From: Mycobacteriales bacterium
Lineage (GTDB): Bacteria; Actinomycetota; Actinomycetes; Mycobacteriales; SCTD01
NCBI GenBank assembly: GCA_030447385.1
Contig: JAUJOY010000009.1
Span: forward strand, 1 to 54,218
Direction of reading: 5' to 3'
DNA length: 54,218 bases
The translations under genes were made by a program, and so were the position numbers. This document shows positions 37,270 to 45,805 of the stretch, piece after piece (position 1 is the stretch's first letter; each line of letters begins with the position of its first letter). The notes under the pieces were generated by a model. The model was not told the DNA's origin and did not search any database. It worked only from the letters and a program-made list of their open reading frames with translations.

Positions 37270-38058
37270 ATGACACCGTCAGATGAGGACGTCGCTGCTC
37301 TGGGGCGACGGCTGCTCGCGGGCTGGGAGCAGTCGACCAGGGGTCACTTCACCAGCAGGAAGGCGCGGCCGACGCATACGGCTGCCCTCGCGGTCGTCCA
37401 CGGCCTCACCGCGCACACCCATGCCGTCAGCCGACGGGCCCTCGACCTGCTAGCCGCAGGCGACACGCTGGTGGCGATGCCACTGGTGTGCGCCGCCTAT
37501 GAGGCGGCGATCACGGCTCAGTGGGTCGCGCAGACGCGAGACGGCGCACACGCGATGCTGAACGAGGATGTGCGGCAGCGGCGCAACCACGTCAGGCACC
37601 TCGATCAGGCGGCGTCCTCGGCTTTCCACGACACCGCCGCGGGTGTAGCCGAGAAGATCGTCCACGAACTCGACACCTCCGCCAGCGCCAGGACGTTTCA
37701 GTCGATCTGCCACGACCTACGGGCCGGGGGCTTCGACGCCTACATCGCCTACCGGGCGATGAGTCACCTGTCGCACGCGTCGCCGCTCGTCGTCGACCAG
37801 TATCTTGACCTCCTGGACGAGCCTCCACACCTGGCGCTGCGTGTCCAGGCGAAGCAGCCCGAAGCGGGGACGTGGACGTTCATGGTCGTGGCCTCGCTCG
37901 TCTGGGCCGGACGGGCGATGGACTACCTGGAGCAGGACAAGCGCCGCCGCTCGGAGCTGCGCGCCGCGGCGCGCATGCTCGACATCCCCGATGAGTTCCA
38001 CCTCACGGAGGCCGCCGGCCTACGCGAATGGCAGACGCACCAGGGCCGAATACGCTGA
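37270..38058 (+). CDS. DUF5677-like helical protein
   Basis: 262 aa, mostly helical: AALAVVHGLTAHTHAVSRRA, ALDLLAAGDTLVAMPLVCAA then YEAAITAQWVAQTRDGAHA. The pattern of a YEAxIxAxW helix followed by an N-x-x-x-R-x-H segment and SHLSHASPLVVDQYL (conserved His-Ser) resembles DUF5677, an uncharacterised family often in accessory DNA. C-terminal hydrophobic helix (TFMVVASLVWAGRAMDYLEQ). Starts ATG 37270. No partner gene is evident. Confidence 0.65.
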   Translation: MTPSDEDVAALGRRLLAGWEQSTRGHFTSRKARPTHTAALAVVHGLTAHTHAVSRRALDLLAAGDTLVAMPLVCAAYEAAITAQWVAQTRDGAHAMLNEDVRQRRNHVRHLDQAASSAFHDTAAGVAEKIVHELDTSASARTFQSICHDLRAGGFDAYIAYRAMSHLSHASPLVVDQYLDLLDEPPHLALRVQAKQPEAGTWTFMVVASLVWAGRAMDYLEQDKRRRSELRAAARMLDIPDEFHLTEAAGLREWQTHQGRIR

Positions 38059-38714
38059 GCCCCCGGCGGGACGGCCGGTTCCTCATCCTCGACGACGTCG
38101 CCGACGTGGTCGCGATGCTCGCGGGTCGCTGCGCCCGCGTCCGGAACGGGTCGCTGCCGGCGATGAAGGTCAGGCTGCGGCCAGCGGCGTGCGGGCCGGC
38201 AGGCTCGAGCAGCAGTGGCCCGCGGGCGACCACTGATCGGCTGTCCGCCGGCGCGCGACCAGCAGCGCATCGCGGTGCGACTTTGCGTGGCGGCGGACGG
38301 TTGCGCTGCGCTCGTTCGCCAACCGACCCCAGCAGGAGTGCGCCGCGGACGTCGCTGCGACCGACCCCGCGACGGGTGTGATGATCCCCGACTCCTATCT
38401 GCCGCCCGGTGCATCGTGGCCGCAGCGACCACGGAAGTGCCTCTTCGAGGTAGTGAAGTCGTCCGACACACGTCGAGCAAAATGACCTGCCGCCGGAACC
38501 GCCAGAAGCGGCGTGACAGGCTCGGTACCAACGTCGGACGCCAAACCTGCGGGTGTCGAGGGTTGGAGGGGATCAGCGACTGACGAGACCGCTCCACCCG
38601 CGCCCATGCCAGCCGGTTGACCGTTGTCGCGCCGATGAGCCGGGATTCCCGCTCGTACGGGCGACAGCTGCGTCGGTGTCCCTCGCGGGGGGGACCCGGT
38701 CCAGCGTGGTGCGC
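38059..38714. other. Degraded region without an intact gene
   Basis: Open frames are broken and of mixed character. One stretch (38367-38472, plus) reads VMIPDSYLPPGASWPQRPRK, KCLFEVVKSSDTRRAK then TGA, which looks like the end of a real but unrecognised protein whose upstream part is lost. Otherwise nothing could be assigned. Confidence 0.45.
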
Positions 38715-38864
38715 TCAGGCGATGCGTCGGATCCGGTGGACGGTGAGGCCGCGCTCGTCGAGCAGCTCGGGGATGCAGGCGGCGAACTGCGTCAGGTGCG
38801 GCGCCGCGAGGTGCGCGTCGAGGTCGGCGTCGGACTCCCACGGACGCCCGGCGGAGGACCAGGC
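38715..38864 (-). pseudogene. C-terminal fragment of an antibiotic-biosynthesis monooxygenase (ABM) domain protein
   Basis: Reads WESDADLDAHLAAPHLTQF then AACIPELLDERGLTVHRIRR to TGA, the end of an ABM/quinol-monooxygenase dimeric barrel (E-x-W-x-S-x-x-x-L-x-x-H-x-x-x-P-H). An in-frame stop lies immediately upstream at about 38865 and no start codon is available, so only the last third of the gene survives. Confidence 0.6.
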
Positions 38865-38905
38865 TCACAGTACGGATCGAGTGCGACGGGGGCACACCCC
38901 ACCCC

Positions 38906-38911
38906 TAGGTT
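38906..38911 (+). promoter_or_regulatory. TAGGTT -10 hexamer for the DUF3500 gene (leaderless type)
   Basis: TAGGTT ends 6 nt before ATG 38918. The promoter geometry survives although the gene has a nonsense codon. Confidence 0.45.
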
Positions 38912-38917
38912 CCCGAC

Positions 38918-40069
38918 ATGGTGACGACCGATCCGAGTCCGCGTCGAGAGGTGGCGTCCGGCATGGCCGAGGCGGCGGCCGCCTAGCTGGAGACGCTGGA
39001 CAGCGGCCAGGGCGCCGTCGCGACCGGCACCGCACCCGCTGACGACGTTGCGGACGGGGAGCGGCGACGCTGGTTCTACACGCCGACGGACCACGGCGGA
39101 CTGACGTTCCACGAACAGCGGCCTGCACAACAGCGGGCGGCGATGCGGCTGGTCGCCACAGGGCTGTCCAACCCCGCGTATGTCACGGTTGCGACGATCA
39201 TGGGGCTGGAGAACGTCCTCGACCACACCGAGGGCTTCCGCGTCCATTTCGACCGCGAGCGCGGGCGTGACCCAGGGCTCTACTACCTGCGTGTCTTCGG
39301 CGAACCAGGTGGCGCCCGGCCCTGGGGCTGGCGGTTCGGCGGCCACCACGTGTCACTCAACAACCTAGTCGTCGACGGGCAGCTGGTGAGCACGACGCCA
39401 TGCTTCCTGGGCGCCGACCCGGCCTCGGCCCCGCTGCTCGGCGGCGCCATCACCCGGCCGCTCGCCCGCGTGGAGGACTTGGCGCGCGACATCGTCCGGT
39501 CGTTGCCGGGCGAGCTGGCCGCGCGTGCACTGCTGCTCCCGCGCGCGCCGTCGGACCTCGTCACGGCCAACCGTACGCGGGTGTCGGAGGGGGACCGGGT
39601 GATCCCGCTGGCCCGGGTCTGGCGGGACGAGCGGCTTCCCGGCAGCGAGGAGCAGGCCAAGCTGCAGACGTTGAGCGACGAGATCGACGCCGCCGCCGGC
39701 TACAGCGACGCCGACCACGAGGCCGTGGCCTACACCTGCGCACCAAGAGGCGTGGCGGCCGCTGGGCTGGACGCCGAGCAGCGGCACATGCTCCGGGCAC
39801 TGCTCGGGACCTACCTTGACCGGGTGCCGGCGGCGGTATCCCCCCTGTCGCGATACGACGATGACGCGGAGCTCGATGCCGTGCACCTGGCCTGGGCCGG
39901 TCCGACCGAGCCCGGGGCGCCGCACTACTACCGAGTGCAGGGGCCGCGGCTGCTCCTCGAGTGGGACAACACGCAGCGCGGCGCCAACCACGGGCACTCG
40001 GTCTGGCGTGACCCCGTCGGGGACTTCGGGCTTGACGTGCTGGCGCGGCACCGCGACGCGCACCACTAG
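38918..40069 (+). pseudogene. DUF3500 protein with in-frame TAG
   Basis: From ATG 38918 the frame reads MVTTDPSPRREVASGMAEAA, AA, then TAG at 38984-38986, then LETLDSGQGAVATGTAP, ERRRWFYTPTDHGGLTF and the whole DUF3500 domain (GLSNPAYVTVATIMGLENVL, WGWRFGGHHVSLNNLVVDGQ, HYYRVQGPRLLLEWDNTQ, NHGHSVWRDPVGDFG). The TAG is where TGG would give the usual W-L-x-x-L. Re-initiation at ATG 39143 would yield 308 aa, lacking the first helices. The rest is intact, so decay looks recent. Confidence 0.8.
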
Positions 40070-40499
40070 ATCGGAGGCGGCAGGCCGCTCGCCCGTTCAC
40101 CCGAGGATCGAGTGGGCGACCGTGCGCATCGGATCAGGTCGATCGCCGCTCGGGCGTACTTCACGTCGTGGAGGTTGACGATCCGGCCCGACGCCTCTCC
40201 TGACGGCCCGCCTCAGCCAGTGCCTCGCGCATGAGGTCCGGTGTCTGCGCGTGGCTCGGGTGGTGCCAGCGGCCTCTGCCCGTTCATTGCCTATGGGCGC
40301 GCTCGGCCGGATGCTGTCGGCATGGACGCGCAGGTACGCGTTCCAGGCGGCACTGGCTTCATGGCGCACGACCGCAGCCGGCAAGGACGCGCCGCCAGTG
40401 ACCGAGGTCGCGCCAGTGACCTCCGATGCCGCGTCAGCGCCTGAGGTACCGATCCGCATCGCGCCGGCGCCTGCTCTCGAAGGCGCAGGGGAGGTCTCG

Positions 40500-40891
40500 C
40501 TGGTGCAGCCGGAGCCCGCGGCGCAGTGGGAGGACCTCGCGCAGCGCCGTGCAGGGTAGATGGCCCGTGTCCAGGCGGTTGCGCTGAGGCAGGCCGCGCC
40601 GGTGCGAACCAGGGTCGCGCGGGTGCTGGGTGTACACACCGAGAGCGGGCCTGGCGCATCGGCGCCGACGGCGAGCAGAAGGTTGCTGGGCAGCTGGCCA
40701 AGCTGGCCAAGAAGGACCCCGCTGGCACTACCGGCACACCGTCCCGGTAGGGGTGAACGGCACCGACATCGACCAACTGGTTCTCGGGGGGCGGGGTGTT
40801 CAGCCTCGAGCGCCTCGAGGCGGTGTACGGCGCTGCCCGGCGCTCCACGACCTGGCAGCCGGCGACCTGAACAGACTGACCCGTTCGGGGC
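40500..40891 (+). pseudogene. NERD (nuclease-related) domain protein remnant
   Basis: Pieces in three frames: QWEDLAQRRAG then TAG (40557), RAWRIGADGEQKVAGQLAKL (the G-A-x-G-E nuclease opening), RWHYRHTVPVGVNGTDIDQL followed by VLGGRG, and VFSLERLEAVYGAAR. Together these follow the N-terminal half of a NERD domain, where IDxLVLG holds a catalytic Asp. At least one stop and two shifts break it, and the C-terminal half is missing. The Ala/Pro-rich open frame 40251-40559 may be its N-terminal linker. Confidence 0.6.
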
Positions 40892-40972
40892 GCTGAACAT
40901 CCTGAAACACATGATCTTGATTGGGGGACTCTGGGCCGTCACCGCATCCGGAGTAGGCCAGGTCAGCAGGGG

Positions 40973-41008
40973 TGCGCCGCCAGGGACTCGAACCCCGAAC
41001 CCGCGGAT
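40973..41008 (-). other. 3' fragment of tRNA-Lys, probable attachment-site scar
   Basis: On the minus strand: part of the anticodon arm (ATCCGCGGGTT), the T arm CGGGG-TTCGAGT-CCCTG, acceptor half GCGGCGC and ACC. The 5' half and anticodon are missing, so it cannot be a working tRNA. The break is next to the anticodon loop, the usual crossover region for tRNA-targeting integrases. IS256 sequence begins immediately at the break. Confidence 0.65.
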
Positions 41009-41429
41009 GCTGCACAGCGTCTACGACCAGCCCGACGCCACCGCCGTGCACGAGCAGTACGACCGGGTCCTGGACGCCCTGGCCGACAAGCTCCCCGCGG
41101 TCGCTGAGCACCTGGACGCCGCCCGCGCCGACGTGCTCGCGTTCAGCGGCTTCCCGAAGGAGATCTGGCGCCAGATCTGGAGCAACAACCCCCAAGAACG
41201 CCTCAACCGAGAGATCCGCCGGCGCACCGACGTCGTCGGGATCTTCCCCGACCGCGCCAGCGTCATCCGCCTGGTCGGAGCGGTGCTCGCCGAGCAGCAC
41301 GACGAGTGGATCGAAGGCCGCCGCTACTTCGGCCTGGACGTCCTACAACGGTCCCGGCTGACCCACATCAACAACCCGACATCTGAGGAGGTGAGCGAGC
41401 CGCTGACAACCGCGGCACTCAGCACCTAA
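41007..41429 (+). mobile_element. IS256-family transposase, C-terminal fragment
   Basis: 140 codons from the break with the tRNA-Lys fragment: MLHSVYDQPDATAVHEQYDR, FPKEIWRQIWSNNPQERLNR, EIRRRTDVVGIFPDRASVIR, LVGAVLAEQHDEWIEGRRYF. This is the end of a mutator-type transposase, including the last catalytic Glu neighbourhood (NPQERLNxEIRRR). The first two thirds are absent here. An IS256 N-terminal fragment in the same orientation occurs at about 51.5 kb. Confidence 0.9.
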
Positions 41430-41443
41430 CCTGCCCCACCGGA

Positions 41444-42099
41444 TCACCTGGTGGCCATCACGCCCACCACGTCCGAGGACTCGACCCCGAACGCCGAAGT
41501 AGCCGGGCGCCAGTAAGGCGAGAAGTCGATGATCGCCGGCGGCAGCCCGGCAGCGAACAGCACGTTCCCGCTGAGGTCACCGTGGATCAACTGAGAGACC
41601 AAGCCTGATGCGGGCGCTCGAAGTTGAGCTACCAGATCGGCCAGCAGCGGCTTCACCTCCCGGACCGGGTCCGGTGATCCCTCACCCCACGCGACCCGGT
41701 CGGCCACTGCCCACCGATGCCGACGACGCGCCAAGAAGTCCGGACAGCCCGCAGGACCGCATGGAAGGCCTCAGCGGCGGCCAGCAGCTCGCCCCACCGT
41801 CCTGCCGGTCCTGGCTGCCCCTCTACCCAAGCCGTCGCACACCACCCGCCTACGACCCACGACCCGTCGCGGGCCCGCAGCGGGCGGGCGATCCGGAACC
41901 CATCCCCCGAGATGCGGGACAGGATCTCGGCGCCCCAGACAGCTTCGTGCACATCATCAACCGGCTTGAGGACCGCACCGCCGATCCAGACGCTCGTTCC
42001 CGCCCCGCCGGCCAAGGCGACCGGCACCCCGGCGAGACCAAACGCGCGCTGGACGTGCGACGGCACGGCTGGCCAAACGGACACATCGAAAGCATGCAC
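41444..42099 (-). pseudogene. Phosphotransferase (TIGR02569/APH-like), frameshifted and truncated
   Basis: N-terminal part from GTG 42099: HVQRAFGLAGVPVALAGGAG, SVWIGGAVLKPVDDVHEA, RIARPLRARDGSWVVGGW. Near 41740 the frame shifts by one base. The other frame continues RRRHRWAVADRVAWGEG, LIHGDLSGNVLFAAGLPPAI and IDFSPYWRP, with the kinase-like HGDxxxxN catalytic loop. It ends early at VVGVMATR, missing about 60 C-terminal residues. An in-place copy would be a small-molecule kinase of unknown substrate. Confidence 0.8.
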
Positions 42100-43150
42100 C
42101 GGAGCCGGACATAGGCCCGCTCCGCCACCCGATGACGACCAGGACGGTCCTCTGACCGGCCCGGCCCACCGGGCCACCGGCAGCGGGGTCGTTCCGGGCG
42201 GAGGGGCCGCCGTCCATAGGCGCCGCTCGGGACCACGGTGCTCGGCCGCAGCCACCCGGTTCACTGTGGCTCCCAGGCGTCCCCGGACGAGTTGAGTAGT
42301 GGCAGTGCCCCCATCTGTCGCGCAGCGAGTGGGGCCTACAGCTGCCGCGCCGGCTGCCGTTCGGGCGGTGCCGCCCCCCGCCAGCGCGCCGTGTCGTCCT
42401 CGTCACGTCGCCACTGGCAGTACGGAACCGGGCCGAGGCCGCCCGAGTGGGAGGACAAGCCGCGTTCGTGGAGGCGCAGGGCCGCATGCTCCCGCTCAGC
42501 GACACGTCCGCCCAGTTGCCGTCGAAGGCGTCCACCGGCACGCGCAGGGACCGGACGTGCGCTCGGGGGCCGCGGGCGCCCCAGCGCAGGAGGCGCCTGG
42601 CGGCGCACCTCGTAAGGGATGACCGGGGTTGAGCCCGCGTAGGGGTGGGGGCAAGTGCCTGTCGTCTGGACCTACAAGGCCTCCGTCCCCGGCCGACCCA
42701 CCGCCCTGAAGCGCAGCACCCTACCGCCGATCTTGGGACTACCTGACCTCATTGGAATGGATCACCGCGAAGGAGAACCCCACCCTCATGGCCGGCCGCG
42801 ACCGGCAAAGAGCCACACCCTGGTCGTCGTCGGGCAGGCGCGGTCCAGCAGCGGCCGGCGGGTCTTGCGGAGTCCACTGCACCTGACAGTTGGTGACCCA
42901 GCGGAAGCGGATGGGTGCTTTTCGTCATCGAACACCCGCGCCGGGTCGCGGACGCTGCCCGGATCTACAACGTCCCGAGGCGAGGGGCCAGGACGGGCCT
43001 GGGGAGTTCGGATGCTCTACGCAGCCGGGCGATCGCCGCCTGTAGCCGGAACCTCGAAGCGACCCAGATCCGACGATTCCTGTTGACGAAGGTTGCCAAT
43101 CAGGGGGCTATCGGGTGTGTCGGTGCTGAGGCACCGGGTAACTGAACGTC
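42100..43150. other. About 1 kb without a recognisable gene
   Basis: All open frames are short or of shadow type. A stretch at about 42735-42830 (plus) reads DYLTSLEWITAKENPTLMAG then RDRQRATP, which has normal amino-acid composition and may be a fragment of a real gene that I cannot place. The last 60 nt hold the promoter of the Thr-rich protein gene. Confidence 0.45.
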
Positions 43151-44083
43151 GTGATTCGTCGCCTTTGTACCGCCGCCTGCGGGCTCTGCCTGGTCGTGAG
43201 CCCGGCCGTCTTCTCGGGCACGGCGGTGGCGTCAGATCAGGTGGATTCTACCGACAGCACCTCTCGCGCCAGCACCTCGTCTGACGGTGATGCGCGCCCC
43301 GAAGAAGGGACCGCGGAAGACAGTACAGCGAGCGACGGTGACGCGCGCGTCAGAGAACCGGGGCCAAGCCAGGCGTCAACCCGCACACGGCCGAGCGCAG
43401 CGCCAGCGGACAGGACCACCGCAGACGGGTCCACTGGCACCACCAGAAAGCGTTCGACCGCCACGCCAACCGGCACTACGTCAACCGGCACTACGTCAAC
43501 CGGCACTACGTCAACCGGCACCACGTCAACCGGCACCACGTCAACCGGCACCACGTCAACGGGTACCCCGACCACCGGCACGCAGACCGGCGGAACCTCG
43601 GCCAGCGAGCTGACCACCGGCACCTCTCGCACGGACACATCCACCACCGGCAGTCAGGCCATCGGGACGTCGGCAACCGGCACCACATCGGTCCCGCCGC
43701 CGCTGGACAACCAGAGCGGTGCGGCGTCGCCAGCGGCTGCAGGAACGGCAACTCTCGGCGCGGGCTTGCCGCTCGCTGACGGGGCGGCGAGCAGCGCCAG
43801 CCCGATCAGCGCCCCCCAAGCGCCCCGTCCGCCGGTGGAGATCACCGCCCCGAGTGTGATCCGCGGATCGACCGCCGACGGGACCGACCGCCGGGTTGAA
43901 GAGTCGAGGTCCGCTCCGGCTGGCCGATCATCGATCCTAGCGCGAGGCGAGGTCGCGATGGATGTCGCCGGCGTACCGCTGCGCTTGCCGCTGAGCCTGG
44001 AGCTGCTGCCATGGCTGCTCGGCGCGGTCAGCGTCGGGAGCGCTGCCGCGGCCGTGCAGCGGCTGCGTACCGCCACGGGCTGA
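43151..44083 (+). CDS. Secreted Thr/Ser-rich repeat protein with C-terminal membrane anchor
   Basis: 310 aa from GTG 43151. Signal peptide (LCTAACGLCLVVSPAVFSGTAVA), then about 230 residues dominated by Thr, Ser, Gly, Asp and Pro, including six exact TGTTS units at about residues 107-136. A C-terminal hydrophobic helix (LSLELLPWLLGAVSVGSAAA) and short basic tail give a surface-anchored stalk. No enzyme domain. The next gene encodes a GT39-type transferase, so the Thr-rich stalk may be its O-glycosylation substrate (inference). Confidence 0.85.
   Translation: MIRRLCTAACGLCLVVSPAVFSGTAVASDQVDSTDSTSRASTSSDGDARPEEGTAEDSTASDGDARVREPGPSQASTRTRPSAAPADRTTADGSTGTTRKRSTATPTGTTSTGTTSTGTTSTGTTSTGTTSTGTTSTGTPTTGTQTGGTSASELTTGTSRTDTSTTGSQAIGTSATGTTSVPPPLDNQSGAASPAAAGTATLGAGLPLADGAASSASPISAPQAPRPPVEITAPSVIRGSTADGTDRRVEESRSAPAGRSSILARGEVAMDVAGVPLRLPLSLELLPWLLGAVSVGSAAAAVQRLRTATG
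43468..43557 (+). repeat. Six 15-bp tandem repeats in the Thr-rich protein gene
   Basis: Unit AACCGGCACTACGTC, six copies end to end. Units 1-3 are identical, and units 4-6 are identical to each other with one change (ACTACG to ACCACG). Each encodes TGTTS with the frame kept. Near-identity implies recent expansion and likely copy-number variation. Confidence 0.95.
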
Positions 44084-44146
44084 ATGCCGTCGGGCAGCCC
44101 GCCCAAAATCTCGCAAACCCTTGACCCGTCGCTGGAAGAGTGAGTT

Positions 44147-45805
44147 GTGGCGAACGTTCTCGCTGACCCGGTCGCCCAACGGCGCCCCGCAGTTCCTCTG
44201 CCGCGCCGGGTCGGGTTGTCGGATGTCTCGCCACCTCCGCGTATTAGGGGTACATGGCTGCGCCGGCACGTCGAGGTGATGGTGTTGCTGCCGCTGGTCG
44301 CCGTTGTCACGGCTGTGCATGCCACCGGGATCGCGCGCTGGCCGGGCTTCAGCGATGACGAGGGCACGTACGTCGCGCAGGCGTGGGCGGTGCTGCACGG
44401 CCAGGGCCTGACCCACTACACCTACTGGTATGACCACCCGCCACTGGGCTGGTTGCAGCTGGCCGGGCTGCGCGGACTCGCCGGCCCCGTCCTGGACGAC
44501 CTGTCAGCAGTTGCCGCGGGCCGGGTGCTCATGCTGGTACCGCTGGTGGCCAGCTGCACGCTGCTGTGGCTGTGGGCACGACGGCTGGGTCTTCGGGTGC
44601 CGGCTGCAGCGCTGGCGGTGGCCCTGTTCGGCCTGTCCCCGTTGTCGGTGGCCTTCTTGCGAGGTGTTTATCTGGACACGCTTGCGTTGCCGTGGATGCT
44701 GGGGGCCTTTGTGCTCGCGGCCACGCCGAAGCGACGGCTGTGGTCCTACGCGGGCAGTGGTGCCTGCTTCGGTGTTGCGGTCCTGACCAAGGAGACGATG
44801 CTGCTGCTCCTTCCAGCGCTGCTGCTGCAGGTCTGGCAGACCTGTGACCGGCGGACCCGCGCCTTCTGCGTGACCGCCTTCGGCAGTGTGCTCAGCGCCG
44901 TGGGACTGGCCTACCCGCTCTATGCGGCCTTGAAGGGCGAGCTGTTGCCTGGGCGCGACCACGTCAGCCTGCTCGCCGGCGTGGTGTTCCAGCTGTCCGG
45001 TCGCGCCGCGACGGGCTCACCGCTGGATCCCTCGTCGGCGTCGGCCGCCCTGGTGGACAGCTGGCTGGCCATCGACCCCTGGTTGCTCGCTGTCGGCGTC
45101 CTGTCAGTGCCGACCGCCCTGCTGGTCCGCCGCCTCCGACCGGTCACCCTCGCGCTGCTGGTGCTGGTCGTCGTGGGCCTGCGCCCGGGCTACCTGCCCC
45201 AGCCCTACGTCGTTGCGTTGCTGTGCCTGTGCGCGCTGGTTGCCGCCGGGTTGGCCGACACCGCGGTCGGAGCGGTCAGATCCGCCCCCGGGCAACCACG
45301 CCGGCTGGTGCGTCCGGTCGTGGCCCTGTTGGTCGTCGGCGGGCTCGGTGCCGCGCTTGCCCCGGACTGGGCCAGCGGGCTGCGTACGGCCACCACTGTC
45401 GATGCGAACGAAGCGGGACGGCAGGCTACCGCGTTCCTCGCGGAGCGGGTCGACCCGCGGGCACGGGTTCTCGTCGACGACAGCTACTACGCCGATCTGG
45501 TCGAGGTGGGCTTCCAGCCGCAGTTCGGGGTGGTCTGGTTCTACAAGCTCGATCAGGAGGCAGGGCTGGACCCGTCGGTCGCCGAACGGCTGCCCGGCGG
45601 CTGGCGCGAGTTCGATTACATCGTGTCGAGCCCCGTCCTGCGCTCGGCTCTGGAGCAGCAGCCCGACAGTCTCGAGGAAGTACGCCGGGCGCTGTCCTCA
45701 TCCACCCCGCTGCAGATCTTCGGAACGGGCGATGGGCGGGTCGAGATCCGCCGCATCGTCGGTGAAGGTACCGGCTCGGGGGTGCCGAACCTTGCTGCGC
45801 CGTAG
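44147..45805 (+). CDS. GT39/ArnT-like integral membrane glycosyltransferase
   Basis: 552 aa. About 10-12 TM helices with the GT-C first-loop motif FSDDEGTYVAQAWAVLHGQG (acidic pair) followed by YDHPPLGWLQLAGL, both typical of dolichyl/undecaprenyl-phosphate sugar transferases of the PMT/ArnT group. A C-terminal extracytoplasmic domain (RVLVDDSYYADLVEVGFQPQ) follows the last helix. Donor and acceptor unknown. The neighbouring Thr-rich protein or a glycan made by the GT2 below are candidates. The 3' end overlaps the GH8 gene by 14 nt. Confidence 0.88.
   Translation: MANVLADPVAQRRPAVPLPRRVGLSDVSPPPRIRGTWLRRHVEVMVLLPLVAVVTAVHATGIARWPGFSDDEGTYVAQAWAVLHGQGLTHYTYWYDHPPLGWLQLAGLRGLAGPVLDDLSAVAAGRVLMLVPLVASCTLLWLWARRLGLRVPAAALAVALFGLSPLSVAFLRGVYLDTLALPWMLGAFVLAATPKRRLWSYAGSGACFGVAVLTKETMLLLLPALLLQVWQTCDRRTRAFCVTAFGSVLSAVGLAYPLYAALKGELLPGRDHVSLLAGVVFQLSGRAATGSPLDPSSASAALVDSWLAIDPWLLAVGVLSVPTALLVRRLRPVTLALLVLVVVGLRPGYLPQPYVVALLCLCALVAAGLADTAVGAVRSAPGQPRRLVRPVVALLVVGGLGAALAPDWASGLRTATTVDANEAGRQATAFLAERVDPRARVLVDDSYYADLVEVGFQPQFGVVWFYKLDQEAGLDPSVAERLPGGWREFDYIVSSPVLRSALEQQPDSLEEVRRALSSSTPLQIFGTGDGRVEIRRIVGEGTGSGVPNLAAP

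Noticed and set aside
38215-38583. 122-codon plus-strand frame
   Set aside because: Basic, Cys/Arg-rich translation of mixed phase. A better-looking short tail lies in a different frame.
25962-38986. TGA or TAG reassigned to Trp in this organism
   Set aside because: TGA and TAG both end many intact genes here at the expected lengths. Only already decayed loci contain them internally.
40973-41008. Functional tRNA gene
   Set aside because: No 5' acceptor, D arm or anticodon. Only the 3' part is present.
42655-43145. Open frames of 143 and 76 codons
   Set aside because: Composition and lack of any recognisable motif fit shadows. Only a short central segment might be a gene remnant.
43468-43557. 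Possible CRISPR array
   Set aside because: Units are contiguous 15-mers without spacers and encode a clean TGTTS repeat. The 54-bp repeats at 50141 are likewise a coding linker.
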